64,000 bases of DNA from Pseudomonadota bacterium (GTDB lineage: Bacteria; Pseudomonadota; Gammaproteobacteria; Steroidobacterales; Steroidobacteraceae), in NCBI GenBank assembly GCA_018241505.1, contig JAFEDS010000002.1, forward strand, positions 90,882 through 154,881. The letters are read 5' to 3'. How positions within the stretch are numbered: the first letter of the stretch is position 1; each line of letters starts with the position of its first letter. Position numbers and translations under genes: made by a program. The notes below the pieces were generated by a model. It had not been told where the DNA came from and did no database searches. It saw nothing but the letters and a program-made list of their open reading frames with translations. Below are positions 46,764-54,537 of this stretch, piece after piece.

Positions 46764-47150
46764 TGAGGCCGTCGTATCAGCAGGGACGTCTTCCGCGGTA
46801 AGCCCGTCCTGCAGCTATGGGTGCAACTCCGTCCAGCCGCCATGGGCCCCACCAGGGCCGCTTGCACGGTCGCCTTCTGCTGGATCGCCCGAAACGCACT
46901 GCTCGACCTCCGCCACCCCTCTCCGACCGGATCGCCCCCAGAGGATCGAGACTCCGGCACCTGCCAGCTAGAACAGTCGCCCGCTGGCAAAGACTGCGAC
47001 CGACTCCATTGCACCACACGCTAGAGGCGAACTCGGTCGCTGGCTCCCCGCGGACACCACGCCACCGATCTTCACCCTGGCGAAGCCTCGGACTCGCGGC
47101 GCACAGCGCCGAGCGCGAAATGCCCTATTCACCGCACCGCGAATAGACGA
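46764..47150. other. Non-coding region holding the A4-B7 repeats
   Basis: About 390 bases without a convincing gene. The central part is a third A-B repeat unit (46901-47120). Open frames here are shadows of the repeat. Confidence 0.5.
46901..47120 (+). repeat. Dispersed repeat unit A-B (copy A4 with B7)
   Basis: The A part (46901-46961) has CTCTCCGACCGGATCGCCCC and AGAGGATCGAGACTCCGG. The B part (47083-47120) has AAGCCTCGGACTCGCGGCGC and ACAGCGCCGAGCGCG. Total 220 bases. Confidence 0.7.
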
Positions 47151-47504
47151 TCACCTCTCGTCGATACCGCAATCTTCGAAAATGGAACCCGGCAGCAGGA
47201 TCAGCGCAGCCATCGATATCGCCGACGGCACCACCACCCACGCAGCCATGACGAGCTTGGCTGTCCCGAGCTCAATAGAGCCCGCTCGAAGCGGCTCCCA
47301 TTCCAGCGCAACACCCACAACCATTTGAGCGAACAATAAAGCGGGAACCCGCAAGTAGAGTGTTCCGAGATTGCGCCGAAACTGGACACCGGATTGACAC
47401 GATGGGCAAATCCGACGACCGCGATTGATTTTCCATAGCCCCCAGCGCTCAATGGACTCAACAACAATCTTGGCGCTGCACTGTGGACAGATCGGTTTTG
47501 CCAT
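47151..47504 (-). CDS. Zinc-ribbon membrane protein
   Basis: A 117-residue protein starting MAKPICPQCSAKIVVESIER, then ICPSCQSGV: two CPxC pairs near residues 6 and 33 form a zinc ribbon. Two or three hydrophobic helices follow (about residues 50-66 and 80-105). The layout repeats that of the 34604 gene in reverse order. Function unknown; perhaps a membrane-bound sensor or a quality-control adapter. Confidence 0.75.
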   Translation of the reverse strand: MAKPICPQCSAKIVVESIERWGLWKINRGRRICPSCQSGVQFRRNLGTLYLRVPALLFAQMVVGVALEWEPLRAGSIELGTAKLVMAAWVVVPSAISMAALILLPGSIFEDCGIDER

Positions 47505-47619
47505 TCAATCAGCCCGCAGTGCAGAGAAACCCGTCGAACGCAACATTCGAGGAACCCGCGTAATCAACGTCATGCCTCCAGTATAGAGGTTGGCATCATT
47601 CAACGTGCGTGCCCGTCTA

Positions 47620-47646
47620 CCGCAGGCCGCAAATATCGGCTTGCGG
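47620..47646 (-). other. Hairpin downstream of the glycosylase operon
   Basis: CCGCAGGCCG and CGGCTTGCGG pair (10 bases, one G-T) around loop CAAATAT. It lies about 100 bases beyond the stop of the glycosylase gene (minus strand). No T-run follows, so termination is only possible, not shown. Confidence 0.45.
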
Positions 47647-47744
47647 ACAGCGCGCCCCGCAATCAGTCAAAGACTGATAGCCGCCCCTGCTGTCAACGCC
47701 GCCGACATGGGCACATTCGGCGGGTCGCAACGGGTTTGCCACCA

Positions 47745-48254
47745 TTAGGTCAAGGCCCTCTGTCGGAGGGCCTTCCACTCCTCAATCTTCTTCGGTAGCG
47801 GAAGGACGTATCGACCGGGCGTCGGACTCGTATTCGGTAGTGTCATGAACCGATGCGTACCCAACATCGCACTGCCGCGAACGTAACGTTGGAATCGCTT
47901 CTGCGCGCCCACCCCATTGAACACCACCGCCGTGAGCGCCGGATACTGCGCGAACAACGCCGGAAAGTCGTTGACACGCCCCTTCTGAATCCGCGAATCC
48001 AGACTCCCCTCCCGATCCGCACCCTTCAGCACATCCCACAACGCCAGTCCCCGACGGTGGAGAAACCGAACGCGCTCGCTGTACTTGGGGCTGGGAGACA
48101 CCTCAAAGACGGCGGCGAGAATCGCCCAAAAGGGATTGCGCGGATTCGCGTAGTACTGCTGCAGCCGCAGCGACTCATCGCCCGGCAGCGTGCCCAGAAT
48201 CAGCACACGGGACGTGTCCGAGATAATCGGATCGAGACAGGACTTCACAGCCAC
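47745..48254 (-). CDS. Hypoxanthine-DNA glycosylase (UDG family 6)
   Basis: A 169-residue protein of the uracil-DNA glycosylase superfamily, family 6 (HDG). The signature GTLPGDESLRLQQYYANPRN at residues 21-40 and the second motif LPNTSPTP near 139-146 are present. Family members remove deoxyinosine from DNA. It begins two bases after the upstream gene (48257), an HhH-GPD-like gene, forming a two-gene repair operon. Confidence 0.92.
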   Translation of the reverse strand: MAVKSCLDPIISDTSRVLILGTLPGDESLRLQQYYANPRNPFWAILAAVFEVSPSPKYSERVRFLHRRGLALWDVLKGADREGSLDSRIQKGRVNDFPALFAQYPALTAVVFNGVGAQKRFQRYVRGSAMLGTHRFMTLPNTSPTPGRYVLPLPKKIEEWKALRQRALT

Positions 48255-48256
48255 TC

Positions 48257-49030
48257 CTACGCTTCGGAGCGACCCGATGGCACCGTCAGCGCCGACTCAC
48301 CTCGCTTCGGAGCTCGTTGATACTCCCAGATTTTGTAATCCAACGCGCGGGGTGTCAGGTGCGGAAACTCCGGCTTCAAATCCTGAACCGCCGCTGCCAA
48401 TAGAGGTTGCGCTTCCGCAATGCCGACCGAACGGGCCAAAGCGGTTTCCAAAAAGCGAAGAATCATACGATCCGGTTTTATCAACTCGTCTGACCCCGCC
48501 AACATCCAGAAGTAGCGAAGGGAAATCCCGGAACCCTGTCCCGGAATCGCTCGGATGTCGGCCTCCAGCGCCGCATCCGGAAGAGTCGTCGCGATATCCT
48601 GCAGATGCTCGAGTTGATGCCGGCGGAGCGCCCGGGCGAATCGCCATACGGCTTCCGCCTTTAAGATTCCATTTCGGATGGAAGTCCGTTGTCGATTGGC
48701 GAAAACAGAGTTCGCCATCTGATCGACACCGAGCTGTTCAAAGTGATTGCAGAGATCGCCCAGCGATTCCTGATGCTCGGCGGCGGGAATGGGATCACGC
48801 GGTCCCCGGCACTGCGACAGGTGAAAACGAGCGCAATAACGCCGTACAACCGCCTGCACCCCGCCGTAGCGTACGCCGATGGAGAAAACGGCGTCGATGA
48901 CACACAGCGACAAGGAGTTGTAGTAATAGTCTGTCGGAAGATCTTTATCGACCAACGAAAGCACAGACCGTGCATGAGCCGCAACTCTCTCAGCCTCGGC
49001 CGGGTTCGGGCGGCAGTCGGCAATATTCAT
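48257..49030 (-). CDS. HhH-GPD-like (endonuclease III-type) protein
   Basis: A 257-residue protein. The segment DIRAIPGQGSGISLRYFW near residues 178-195 and ELIKPDRMILRFLE near 202-215 recall the helix-hairpin-helix and GPD elements of endonuclease III-like glycosylases (hairpin PGxGxG, then the catalytic Asp in PDRM). The usual catalytic Lys and 4Fe-4S cysteines are not visible, so activity is uncertain. It overlaps nothing but is followed after two bases by the family-6 glycosylase gene, which supports a DNA-repair role. Confidence 0.7.
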   Translation of the reverse strand: MNIADCRPNPAEAERVAAHARSVLSLVDKDLPTDYYYNSLSLCVIDAVFSIGVRYGGVQAVVRRYCARFHLSQCRGPRDPIPAAEHQESLGDLCNHFEQLGVDQMANSVFANRQRTSIRNGILKAEAVWRFARALRRHQLEHLQDIATTLPDAALEADIRAIPGQGSGISLRYFWMLAGSDELIKPDRMILRFLETALARSVGIAEAQPLLAAAVQDLKPEFPHLTPRALDYKIWEYQRAPKRGESALTVPSGRSEA

Positions 49031-49160
49031 TCGGTTACGGGCCCCATTTGATTCCTTTGAATGTATCTCGAATACCTGTGTTGAAAGGGGTTCCGATTAA
49101 ACCCACACGACCGCACCGCGCCGGCCCATCGTCATGCAGCCGCCCAATGCCTTCATTCAG

Positions 49161-49185
49161 CCGGAGCCCCAGAGGATCGATCGAC
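49161..49185 (+). repeat. Dispersed repeat A, copy 5 (partial)
   Basis: CGGAGCCCCAGAGGATCGAT matches the CGCCCCAGAGGATCGAGA core of the A repeat. Confidence 0.5.
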
Positions 49186-49217
49186 AAACCATTGCTGCTC
49201 CCTACCGCCAGGCAATG

Positions 49218-49514
49218 TCAGACGTCAGTGAATGGCAGAGAAATTAATCCAAGAACCGTCAAGAGCAGTACCCCCATCACACTAGCGTAGACGGGAACCA
49301 GCCAGGCCGCTCGGGGCCGCAGGTGCTCTCTGACGAAGAATGTTCCACCCACCAAAAATGCGAGCAGGATACCGAGGCACACCCAGTCAGCCGGAGGGCC
49401 GCCAGCCTCGCGACGCACCATGAGATAGGTCAGGCGCGCAGGGCCTGCAAATAAGAGCGGAATACCGACCCATGCGAACAGCCAGGAGAGGAGTCGCTTC
49501 GCCTCATGATCCAT
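49218..49514 (-). CDS. Small membrane protein
   Basis: A 98-residue protein with three hydrophobic segments (LLSWLFAWVGIPLLFAGPA, VCLGILLAFLVGGTFFV, VPVYASVMGVLLLTVLG). The ATG at 49514 has AGG nearby; the frame is open to 49559. No family recognised. Confidence 0.6.
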   Translation of the reverse strand: MDHEAKRLLSWLFAWVGIPLLFAGPARLTYLMVRREAGGPPADWVCLGILLAFLVGGTFFVREHLRPRAAWLVPVYASVMGVLLLTVLGLISLPFTDV

Positions 49515-49561
49515 ACCTGTTACGCCTGTATTGACCGCACACGACCCAACGTCTGCCATGG

Positions 49562-49876
49562 TCAGGACTTCCCCAGTTCACTAAGTCCCGACACTAGCAG
49601 CAGCGATTCCAGAAAGCGGAGGCACAGTGTAGTCACCCAAAACGAGATCGGATTTTGGGACCGCTCAATCTCCCCGCCGAACCAAGAGGCTACACCCCGG
49701 CGGATGCCGAAGCCACCGAACGAGAAAAAGATCGGTGCCCCCAGCAGCTCATCGAGGGGCGACAGGGCGCCCTTGAAGGTTCAGTCCGATGTGAGGCCCA
49801 ACCTCGCCAGATAGGCCGCCAGATACTGCATCGTTGAAATGAACCAGATTCGGGAAACCCACCGCCGTTCAGGCAC
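49562..49876 (-). pseudogene. Membrane protein gene interrupted by an in-frame TGA
   Basis: A GTG at 49876 has GGAGG ten bases upstream. The frame reads MPERRWVSRIWFISTMQYLA, on to a TGA at codon 32, then TFKGALSPLDELLGAPIFFS and FGGFGIRRGVASWFGGEIE, and ends ESLLLVSGLSELGKS before TGA at 49562. The reading frame is the same on both sides, so a single nonsense change has split a protein of about 104 residues. The stop could come from Trp or Arg. No family recognised. Confidence 0.8.
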
Positions 49877-49914
49877 GATCGCACTCCCTCCAGTTGTGAT
49901 CTCAGTGCGCGCAT

Positions 49915-50709
49915 CTATCGGACAACGACAGACGACCGCGGTCTATACCCCACTCTCAACAATTGGCGCGCTCGCTCCTCGGCTGTGCTCTCCGCCGCCT
50001 TGCCCTGGAAGACCTCCACGACCTCGAGCGCCCAGTACCCCTTTCGAACATACGCCGGGCCGGTCACAATCACCGCCGCCTCGGCACCCGCCCGCAAGCG
50101 CACGCGCGACCCCCAGGGCAGCGTCACGGCCGGTGGCACGCGACCACCCACCGGCGCTAGCGGCACATACGCCGCTCCCCGAAGGACCGCCGCCAGTGCC
50201 GGGGCGCCCACCTTTAAATCCGTAGAGCCAACATCGCCGCCCGGCCACTCGGTGATCTGCAATCGGCGCCCGCGTCGCCGCGCCGCCTTCAGCAACAACG
50301 TCGCGACCGTCACCCGATGGCAACCCGGCAACCCATCATCCTCTCGCAAGACTGGCTCGCAACAGGAGCAAAAGAGGATGTGCGCCGACATTGCCGATGG
50401 AGCTCGACGATGAGATCGAGCAATTCCTCGGCCGCCGTCGGATCCGCAATCTGGATCCGCTGTCCCCGCTTGCCGAGGATCCGCGCGTTCCCTAACTGCC
50501 GCATCCACCGGTAGCGCGTCATCCCCACGATCGCTTCAAACGTGTGGTCCTTAAAATCATGCGCACGCATCTTGCGGGAGATCCGCAAATCCACAAACAC
50601 CGGCGGGCGAAACTCGCCGCCGCTCGAGCGTATCCACCGCCCGCACGAAGTGACGCGAGGCGCTGCCCCAGCCGTGATAGCCCCAGGTGAACGCCTGCAA
50701 TGAATTCAT
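49915..50709 (-). pseudogene. DUF488 family gene broken by two frameshifts
   Basis: Three consecutive minus-strand frames give the pieces of one DUF488 protein. Piece 1 (from ATG 50709) is MNSLQAFTWGYHGWGSASRH. Piece 2, shifted by one base near 50625, begins GGEFRPPVFVDLRISRKMRA and runs to LLDLIVELHRQ. Piece 3, shifted again near 50395, is HILFCSCCEPVLREDDGLPG, CHRVTVATLLLKAARRRGRR and LQITEWPGG. The order TWGYHG, vDvR, CSCEP-CHR is the DUF488 layout. A further 100 residues follow. Two shifts make a functional protein unlikely. Confidence 0.82.
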
Positions 50710-50839
50710 TTGTAACGCTTCATCCGTCCGACCATTTCGCAACAACTCGACTTAGCAGCTGAGACTTCAATCTCAACGCTCCAGATCCACGTCGCTTAAC
50801 CGTGCCGGCCAAACTTCTCCTCACGCATGCCCTCAGGCT

Positions 50840-51907
50840 CTAAGGTGCGAATCGTGAATCGAGCATTGCGAGCAGACGCTGTGCCTTCTCGTCTGCGATA
50901 GTCACCGAGGTACTGACGGGGTGATATAGATCCAATTCCGCGCGCAACTGGGCCGGCGGGATCGCGTCCTGCAGGTGCCTGGCGGTTGCCTTCCACTTAA
51001 TCGTAAGCCGATGGCGCAGCACTCCCGAGCGGCGGTCGTCCGGTGCACCCTGGGGTACCAGACGATAAACAGGATCCTCTAACACACCCCAACCGAGGGC
51101 ACCAAATCCCTTCGCATAAGCCACAATTCGATCGCCCCGCATATAGCTCTTCAGCAGGGCCTCCCCTTCATCGTCCGGCACATTGTCCCAACTCGTTGGA
51201 ATTTCTCCCTGGTCCCGAAGATAGGTCCACCAATCGTCATCCGCAGCTCCAATGTTGTGCCAAAAAACCGCCGGCTCGCGGCCCAGACTTCCAGAGAACG
51301 TCAAAGGGAAAATGTCGGGTGGAGATTGGTCGAACACGACTGAGAAGGACAGGAATCGTTGCGAGTTCACCTCCATCGGCGCGTAATCCATACACCGAAA
51401 AGCGATGCCATTCGATCCGAACCACTTCCCCATCGAGAACAGTGCACGATCGAAGCTGCGCGCCATGAGGATAATTCGCTGCCGACGATTGACGTCCTCG
51501 TAAGACACACTGCCGAGAAACGATTTGATTCGCTCTTCCAGCTCCTGCAACTGTTTGGGATTGCGACGGAATTGACGGGCGAAATCGCGCCCACGAAACG
51601 GCGTGAACGCCGCAAGGTATTGCAACGCCTGGGTAGACGCACCCGCCGGGGCCTGGTCGCGCTTCAGTTCTATAAACACGCTGCTGCCCTGCTGGTCCAG
51701 CGCCACGATGTCCGCGCGCTTCTTGTCCTGAGTTGACACCTGATTCTTCACCACGAGGAGTTCCTCGCCGAAGATCGACGCGTTCAGAATCCCGGATTCA
51801 GCCCCCGGACCGCTTATGAGGTACTTTTCGAGCTCCAACTCCTTCGGGCTCCAATTCGAGCGATGTCGTGACAGTGAGGAACCATCCGGCGCAACTGAAA
51901 ACAACAT
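50840..51907 (-). CDS. PD-(D/E)XK-type nuclease (DUF91/NucS-like)
   Basis: A 355-residue protein. Residues about 55-90 hold ADIVALDQQGSSVFIELKRD, the D-(X)n-E-X-K signature of the PD-(D/E)XK nuclease fold, seen in endonuclease NucS (DUF91) and in restriction-linked nucleases. The rest (e.g. FFLGSVSYEDVN, YEDVNRRQRIILMARS) is beta-rich. GGAG precedes the ATG. It lies downstream of the type I restriction genes on the same strand, so it probably belongs to the defence cluster. Confidence 0.82.
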   Translation of the reverse strand: MLFSVAPDGSSLSRHRSNWSPKELELEKYLISGPGAESGILNASIFGEELLVVKNQVSTQDKKRADIVALDQQGSSVFIELKRDQAPAGASTQALQYLAAFTPFRGRDFARQFRRNPKQLQELEERIKSFLGSVSYEDVNRRQRIILMARSFDRALFSMGKWFGSNGIAFRCMDYAPMEVNSQRFLSFSVVFDQSPPDIFPLTFSGSLGREPAVFWHNIGAADDDWWTYLRDQGEIPTSWDNVPDDEGEALLKSYMRGDRIVAYAKGFGALGWGVLEDPVYRLVPQGAPDDRRSGVLRHRLTIKWKATARHLQDAIPPAQLRAELDLYHPVSTSVTIADEKAQRLLAMLDSRFAP

Positions 51908-52198
51908 CTACGATCTCCATCCATCGACGCAGTCTATCAAGCGAGCGAGCAGATACGTCTTTTGCCATTGGTCTTGCCGTCGGCTCTCCGCCTCCAACCC
52001 CTCCGACGCCGGCTCGACCCCGCGGACGCGCCGGATAGCCCGCGCCCGCGCGCACGCGATAGATAACAACGGGCGCTCCGTGTCATATACCTCTTTCAGA
52101 TCCGCATCCTCGCCGACCGGCTCGACCCGAGGAGTGGATCGAACACGTCGACCCAACTCACCACCCGACGTACTACGCCAGCACCGCACAGGCAGCGT
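51908..52198. other. Gap between the HEPN gene and the nuclease gene
   Basis: About 290 bases. A minus-strand frame fills it (ending WQKTYLLARLIDCVDGWRS) but its first half repeats GVEP/RVEPVGED-like text from GC-rich DNA, and I do not accept it as a gene. GGCTCGACC occurs twice (about 52010 and 52120). Confidence 0.4.
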
Positions 52199-52993
52199 TC
52201 AGATTCCGAAGTATCGAATGACGTGATTGAAGCACTCCAAATCCGTCTTGGAAAACGGCACCGACTTACCTACCATGAGATCCGCGTGGACCGCGGCGTT
52301 GCGGCGCTTCTGGATCTCTCGTATATGATTCATTGGAAAGCCGGGGGCTTGATCCAGCTTCAACAACTGTACGTAATCCAGCATTTTCTTGAGGCCGAGG
52401 TTCGAGTCGCCGCGCAACAGCCTCGGCTGCACATCGGCATCCAGCAGCATTTGATACAGGATCATTTCACAAATGGCACCGGCCAATATGGTGGCCGTTC
52501 TGAATCGGTTCTTCGAGAAGTTGAGTCGATAATCTCGGTAGAACTCATCCAACAAGTGCGCAAACGGGCCTGGCGGTTTCGCCACCACCAACTCGCCGAC
52601 GGATTGCCCTTCCTTCACGGACTCGGGAAATGGAACCGGCAGATCAAACAGCACGTTGCGAGGAACACGCAGGATCACCGATCCCGTCGCCTCGGACGCC
52701 AGATAGGCGCGTATCTCATCGTGTGACAAATACCAAAGCAGATAATTCGGAGTGACTCGGGTCGCCTTGGCGTAGGCGTTCAGCGCCAACGGCACCGAGA
52801 ATCCCTTATGAGCAGCCTCTTTCTCCAGAATGGACAGCCGCACCGTCCGGTCGCTCGACGCCATCGACACTAACGTGCCGGCCGGAATGCGCGCACCGTG
52901 CTTGATCGGTTCAATGAGCTTACCGAGCTTCGTTCGGGAACTTCGACGGAACTCGCGATCCAACAGGCTCGCAATGGCGGAAGGAACGGTCAT
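52199..52993 (-). CDS. HsdS-like half fused to a HEPN-like domain
   Basis: A 264-residue protein translated after hsdS (four-base overlap, ATGA). Residues about 20-130 resemble one target-recognition half of an HsdS subunit (KLGKLIEPIKHGARIPAG, YLLWYLSHDEIRAYLASEAT, GSVILRVPRNVLFDLPVPFP). The C-terminal 110 residues are helical with RNAAVH at 231-236, the Rx4H motif of HEPN domains. HEPN RNases occur in restriction-linked systems such as PrrC. Activity and partner are unproven; it may guard or modify the type I enzyme. No second target-recognition half is present. Confidence 0.72.
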   Translation of the reverse strand: MTVPSAIASLLDREFRRSSRTKLGKLIEPIKHGARIPAGTLVSMASSDRTVRLSILEKEAAHKGFSVPLALNAYAKATRVTPNYLLWYLSHDEIRAYLASEATGSVILRVPRNVLFDLPVPFPESVKEGQSVGELVVAKPPGPFAHLLDEFYRDYRLNFSKNRFRTATILAGAICEMILYQMLLDADVQPRLLRGDSNLGLKKMLDYVQLLKLDQAPGFPMNHIREIQKRRNAAVHADLMVGKSVPFSKTDLECFNHVIRYFGI

Positions 52994-54537
52994 GCAGATT
53001 TTCGAGTACTGCGTGATCTAGTTCGCTTGAGCGACCGCGTGACCGGCCGACTGATTTTGCTGCGCAGCCGCTTCTCGGCATTTCTATGGTCCTCCGACCC
53101 CTTCCCGACCGCCCGCTTTTCCCGCCCCTTCCGGATCCGCTCCAGCAACACACTCGCCGGCTCATCCATCGGATCCTGCGACACCAGCTCGCCGCGAAAG
53201 GCCTTTGCCAATATAGCCGGGACGCACTTATCCAAGCTATTCATCGCCGACGTATATCTGTGACCGAGTCCGTCCACACACGCAAACAGTTCACCGCACC
53301 GGCGGACAATTTCCATCTGCTCCTTGAGTGGTGGGAGGGGAACAGGCACCCGTCGCAGATCACGAATATGTAGATTCTTCATCCCGCTACCCGTGATCTC
53401 AGATGCAACATCAATTGAGTCCATCCATGCCTCGAATGCTATCTCCATGTACTGAACCGAGACATGGTTTCTTATCGGCTTCACAAGCGCAACGCTAACA
53501 AACAAGCTGAATTCTCTTTCATCTGCGACAATCGCAGTACGCCCGATGGTGCCGCTCTTTGTTACCAGTAGGTCACCCATCTGGGGGTTACAGCGCTTCG
53601 CGAGTTCATGATGCTCCTCGGCAGAAATGAATCTGCAGTCGTCAAAGAACACGGATTGCTTTCGAACATCCTTTACCGAAATGAATGGCACGCCGCGAGG
53701 CTGATACTTGGGCGTAAAATGAGTTCCGTCGACCACTTGCGATGCGAGCCTGTCTATGGACGCCCACCGCCAACTCTTTGGGATCTCTGAGATGTATGGA
53801 GCAAGCGGTTGAGTGGCGGCTTTCAGCGATCCGCGGTTGTTATCCGCCCACGTTGCACTCCTCGCCATATGGATTTCCGACAGCTCATCCTCTATTCGAC
53901 TTTTCGGATTTTCTTTCCTCCACTCCTCCGTCAACTTACCCGACACCGCCGCCTCGAGAACCGCCTCCCGAAACTGATTGAGAATTTTAGGAAAGGTATC
54001 TAGACGACCGCGACACGCCGCAACTCGAATGATGAGTTTTCCAAGCAGATCAGCGATGCGCTGCTGTTCCGCGAGAGGCGGAAGCGGAATTTGAAATTCG
54101 AGGATTTGCTGCTTCGTGAGAGCCTGCCGTGTCATTCCGTAGTTTTCGGCCCCGATTTTCGCTTGCATTTGCGGGCTAGAAAGGAACGCGACAAGGAATC
54201 TATTGTCAAGCGCTTGATTGGGCCGAATTATGCAGACGTGCTGATTCACTCGCGCACCATCCATGTCGTCCGGGGCAACAGTGACACGTCCGATTGAGGC
54301 GCCTGTGATATTCAGAAGCACATCACCCGCACGGACCTCCACGTTGGCCAACTGGTCCGCCTGATCCTGATCGAGGTAGGCGAGCCCCTCTCTCTTGAAC
54401 CCAAAGAAGACTACGTTCATCGACCGTATCAAAGGCACACCGGTGGCCTGATACGACTCCTTTCCACCCCTTGGAGTCGAACCGCTGCCAACTTTAAGGG
54501 TTAAATCCGAAAGGGCGACCAATGGCCACCTGCTCAC
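52990..54537 (-). CDS. hsdS: Type I restriction specificity subunit
   Basis: A 515-residue HsdS with two target-recognition domains. TRD1 covers about 1-155 (SGSTPRGGKESYQATGVPLI, ending FQIPLPPLAEQQRIADLLG), followed by a conserved helix; TRD2 covers about 235-425 (WRWASIDRLASQVVDGTHF, ending VPVPLPPLKEQMEIVRRCG) with a second helix. A basic tail of about 45 residues follows. It overlaps hsdM by four bases and the HEPN-fusion gene by four. The two halves recognise the two parts of a split target site. Confidence 0.95.
   Translation of the reverse strand: MSRWPLVALSDLTLKVGSGSTPRGGKESYQATGVPLIRSMNVVFFGFKREGLAYLDQDQADQLANVEVRAGDVLLNITGASIGRVTVAPDDMDGARVNQHVCIIRPNQALDNRFLVAFLSSPQMQAKIGAENYGMTRQALTKQQILEFQIPLPPLAEQQRIADLLGKLIIRVAACRGRLDTFPKILNQFREAVLEAAVSGKLTEEWRKENPKSRIEDELSEIHMARSATWADNNRGSLKAATQPLAPYISEIPKSWRWASIDRLASQVVDGTHFTPKYQPRGVPFISVKDVRKQSVFFDDCRFISAEEHHELAKRCNPQMGDLLVTKSGTIGRTAIVADEREFSLFVSVALVKPIRNHVSVQYMEIAFEAWMDSIDVASEITGSGMKNLHIRDLRRVPVPLPPLKEQMEIVRRCGELFACVDGLGHRYTSAMNSLDKCVPAILAKAFRGELVSQDPMDEPASVLLERIRKGREKRAVGKGSEDHRNAEKRLRSKISRPVTRSLKRTRSRSTRKSA

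Noticed and set aside
35000-50000. Integron cassette array
   Set aside because: Small orphan genes separated by repeats suggest it, but the A and B repeats lack paired RYYYAAC and GTTRRRY ends, gene orientation is mixed and no integrase is visible. GCCTAAC near 45361 has no partner site.
51908-52189. Minus-strand 93-residue frame between the HEPN and nuclease genes
   Set aside because: The composition is Arg/Glu-rich without motif, and no ribosome-binding site is seen. It cannot be excluded fully.
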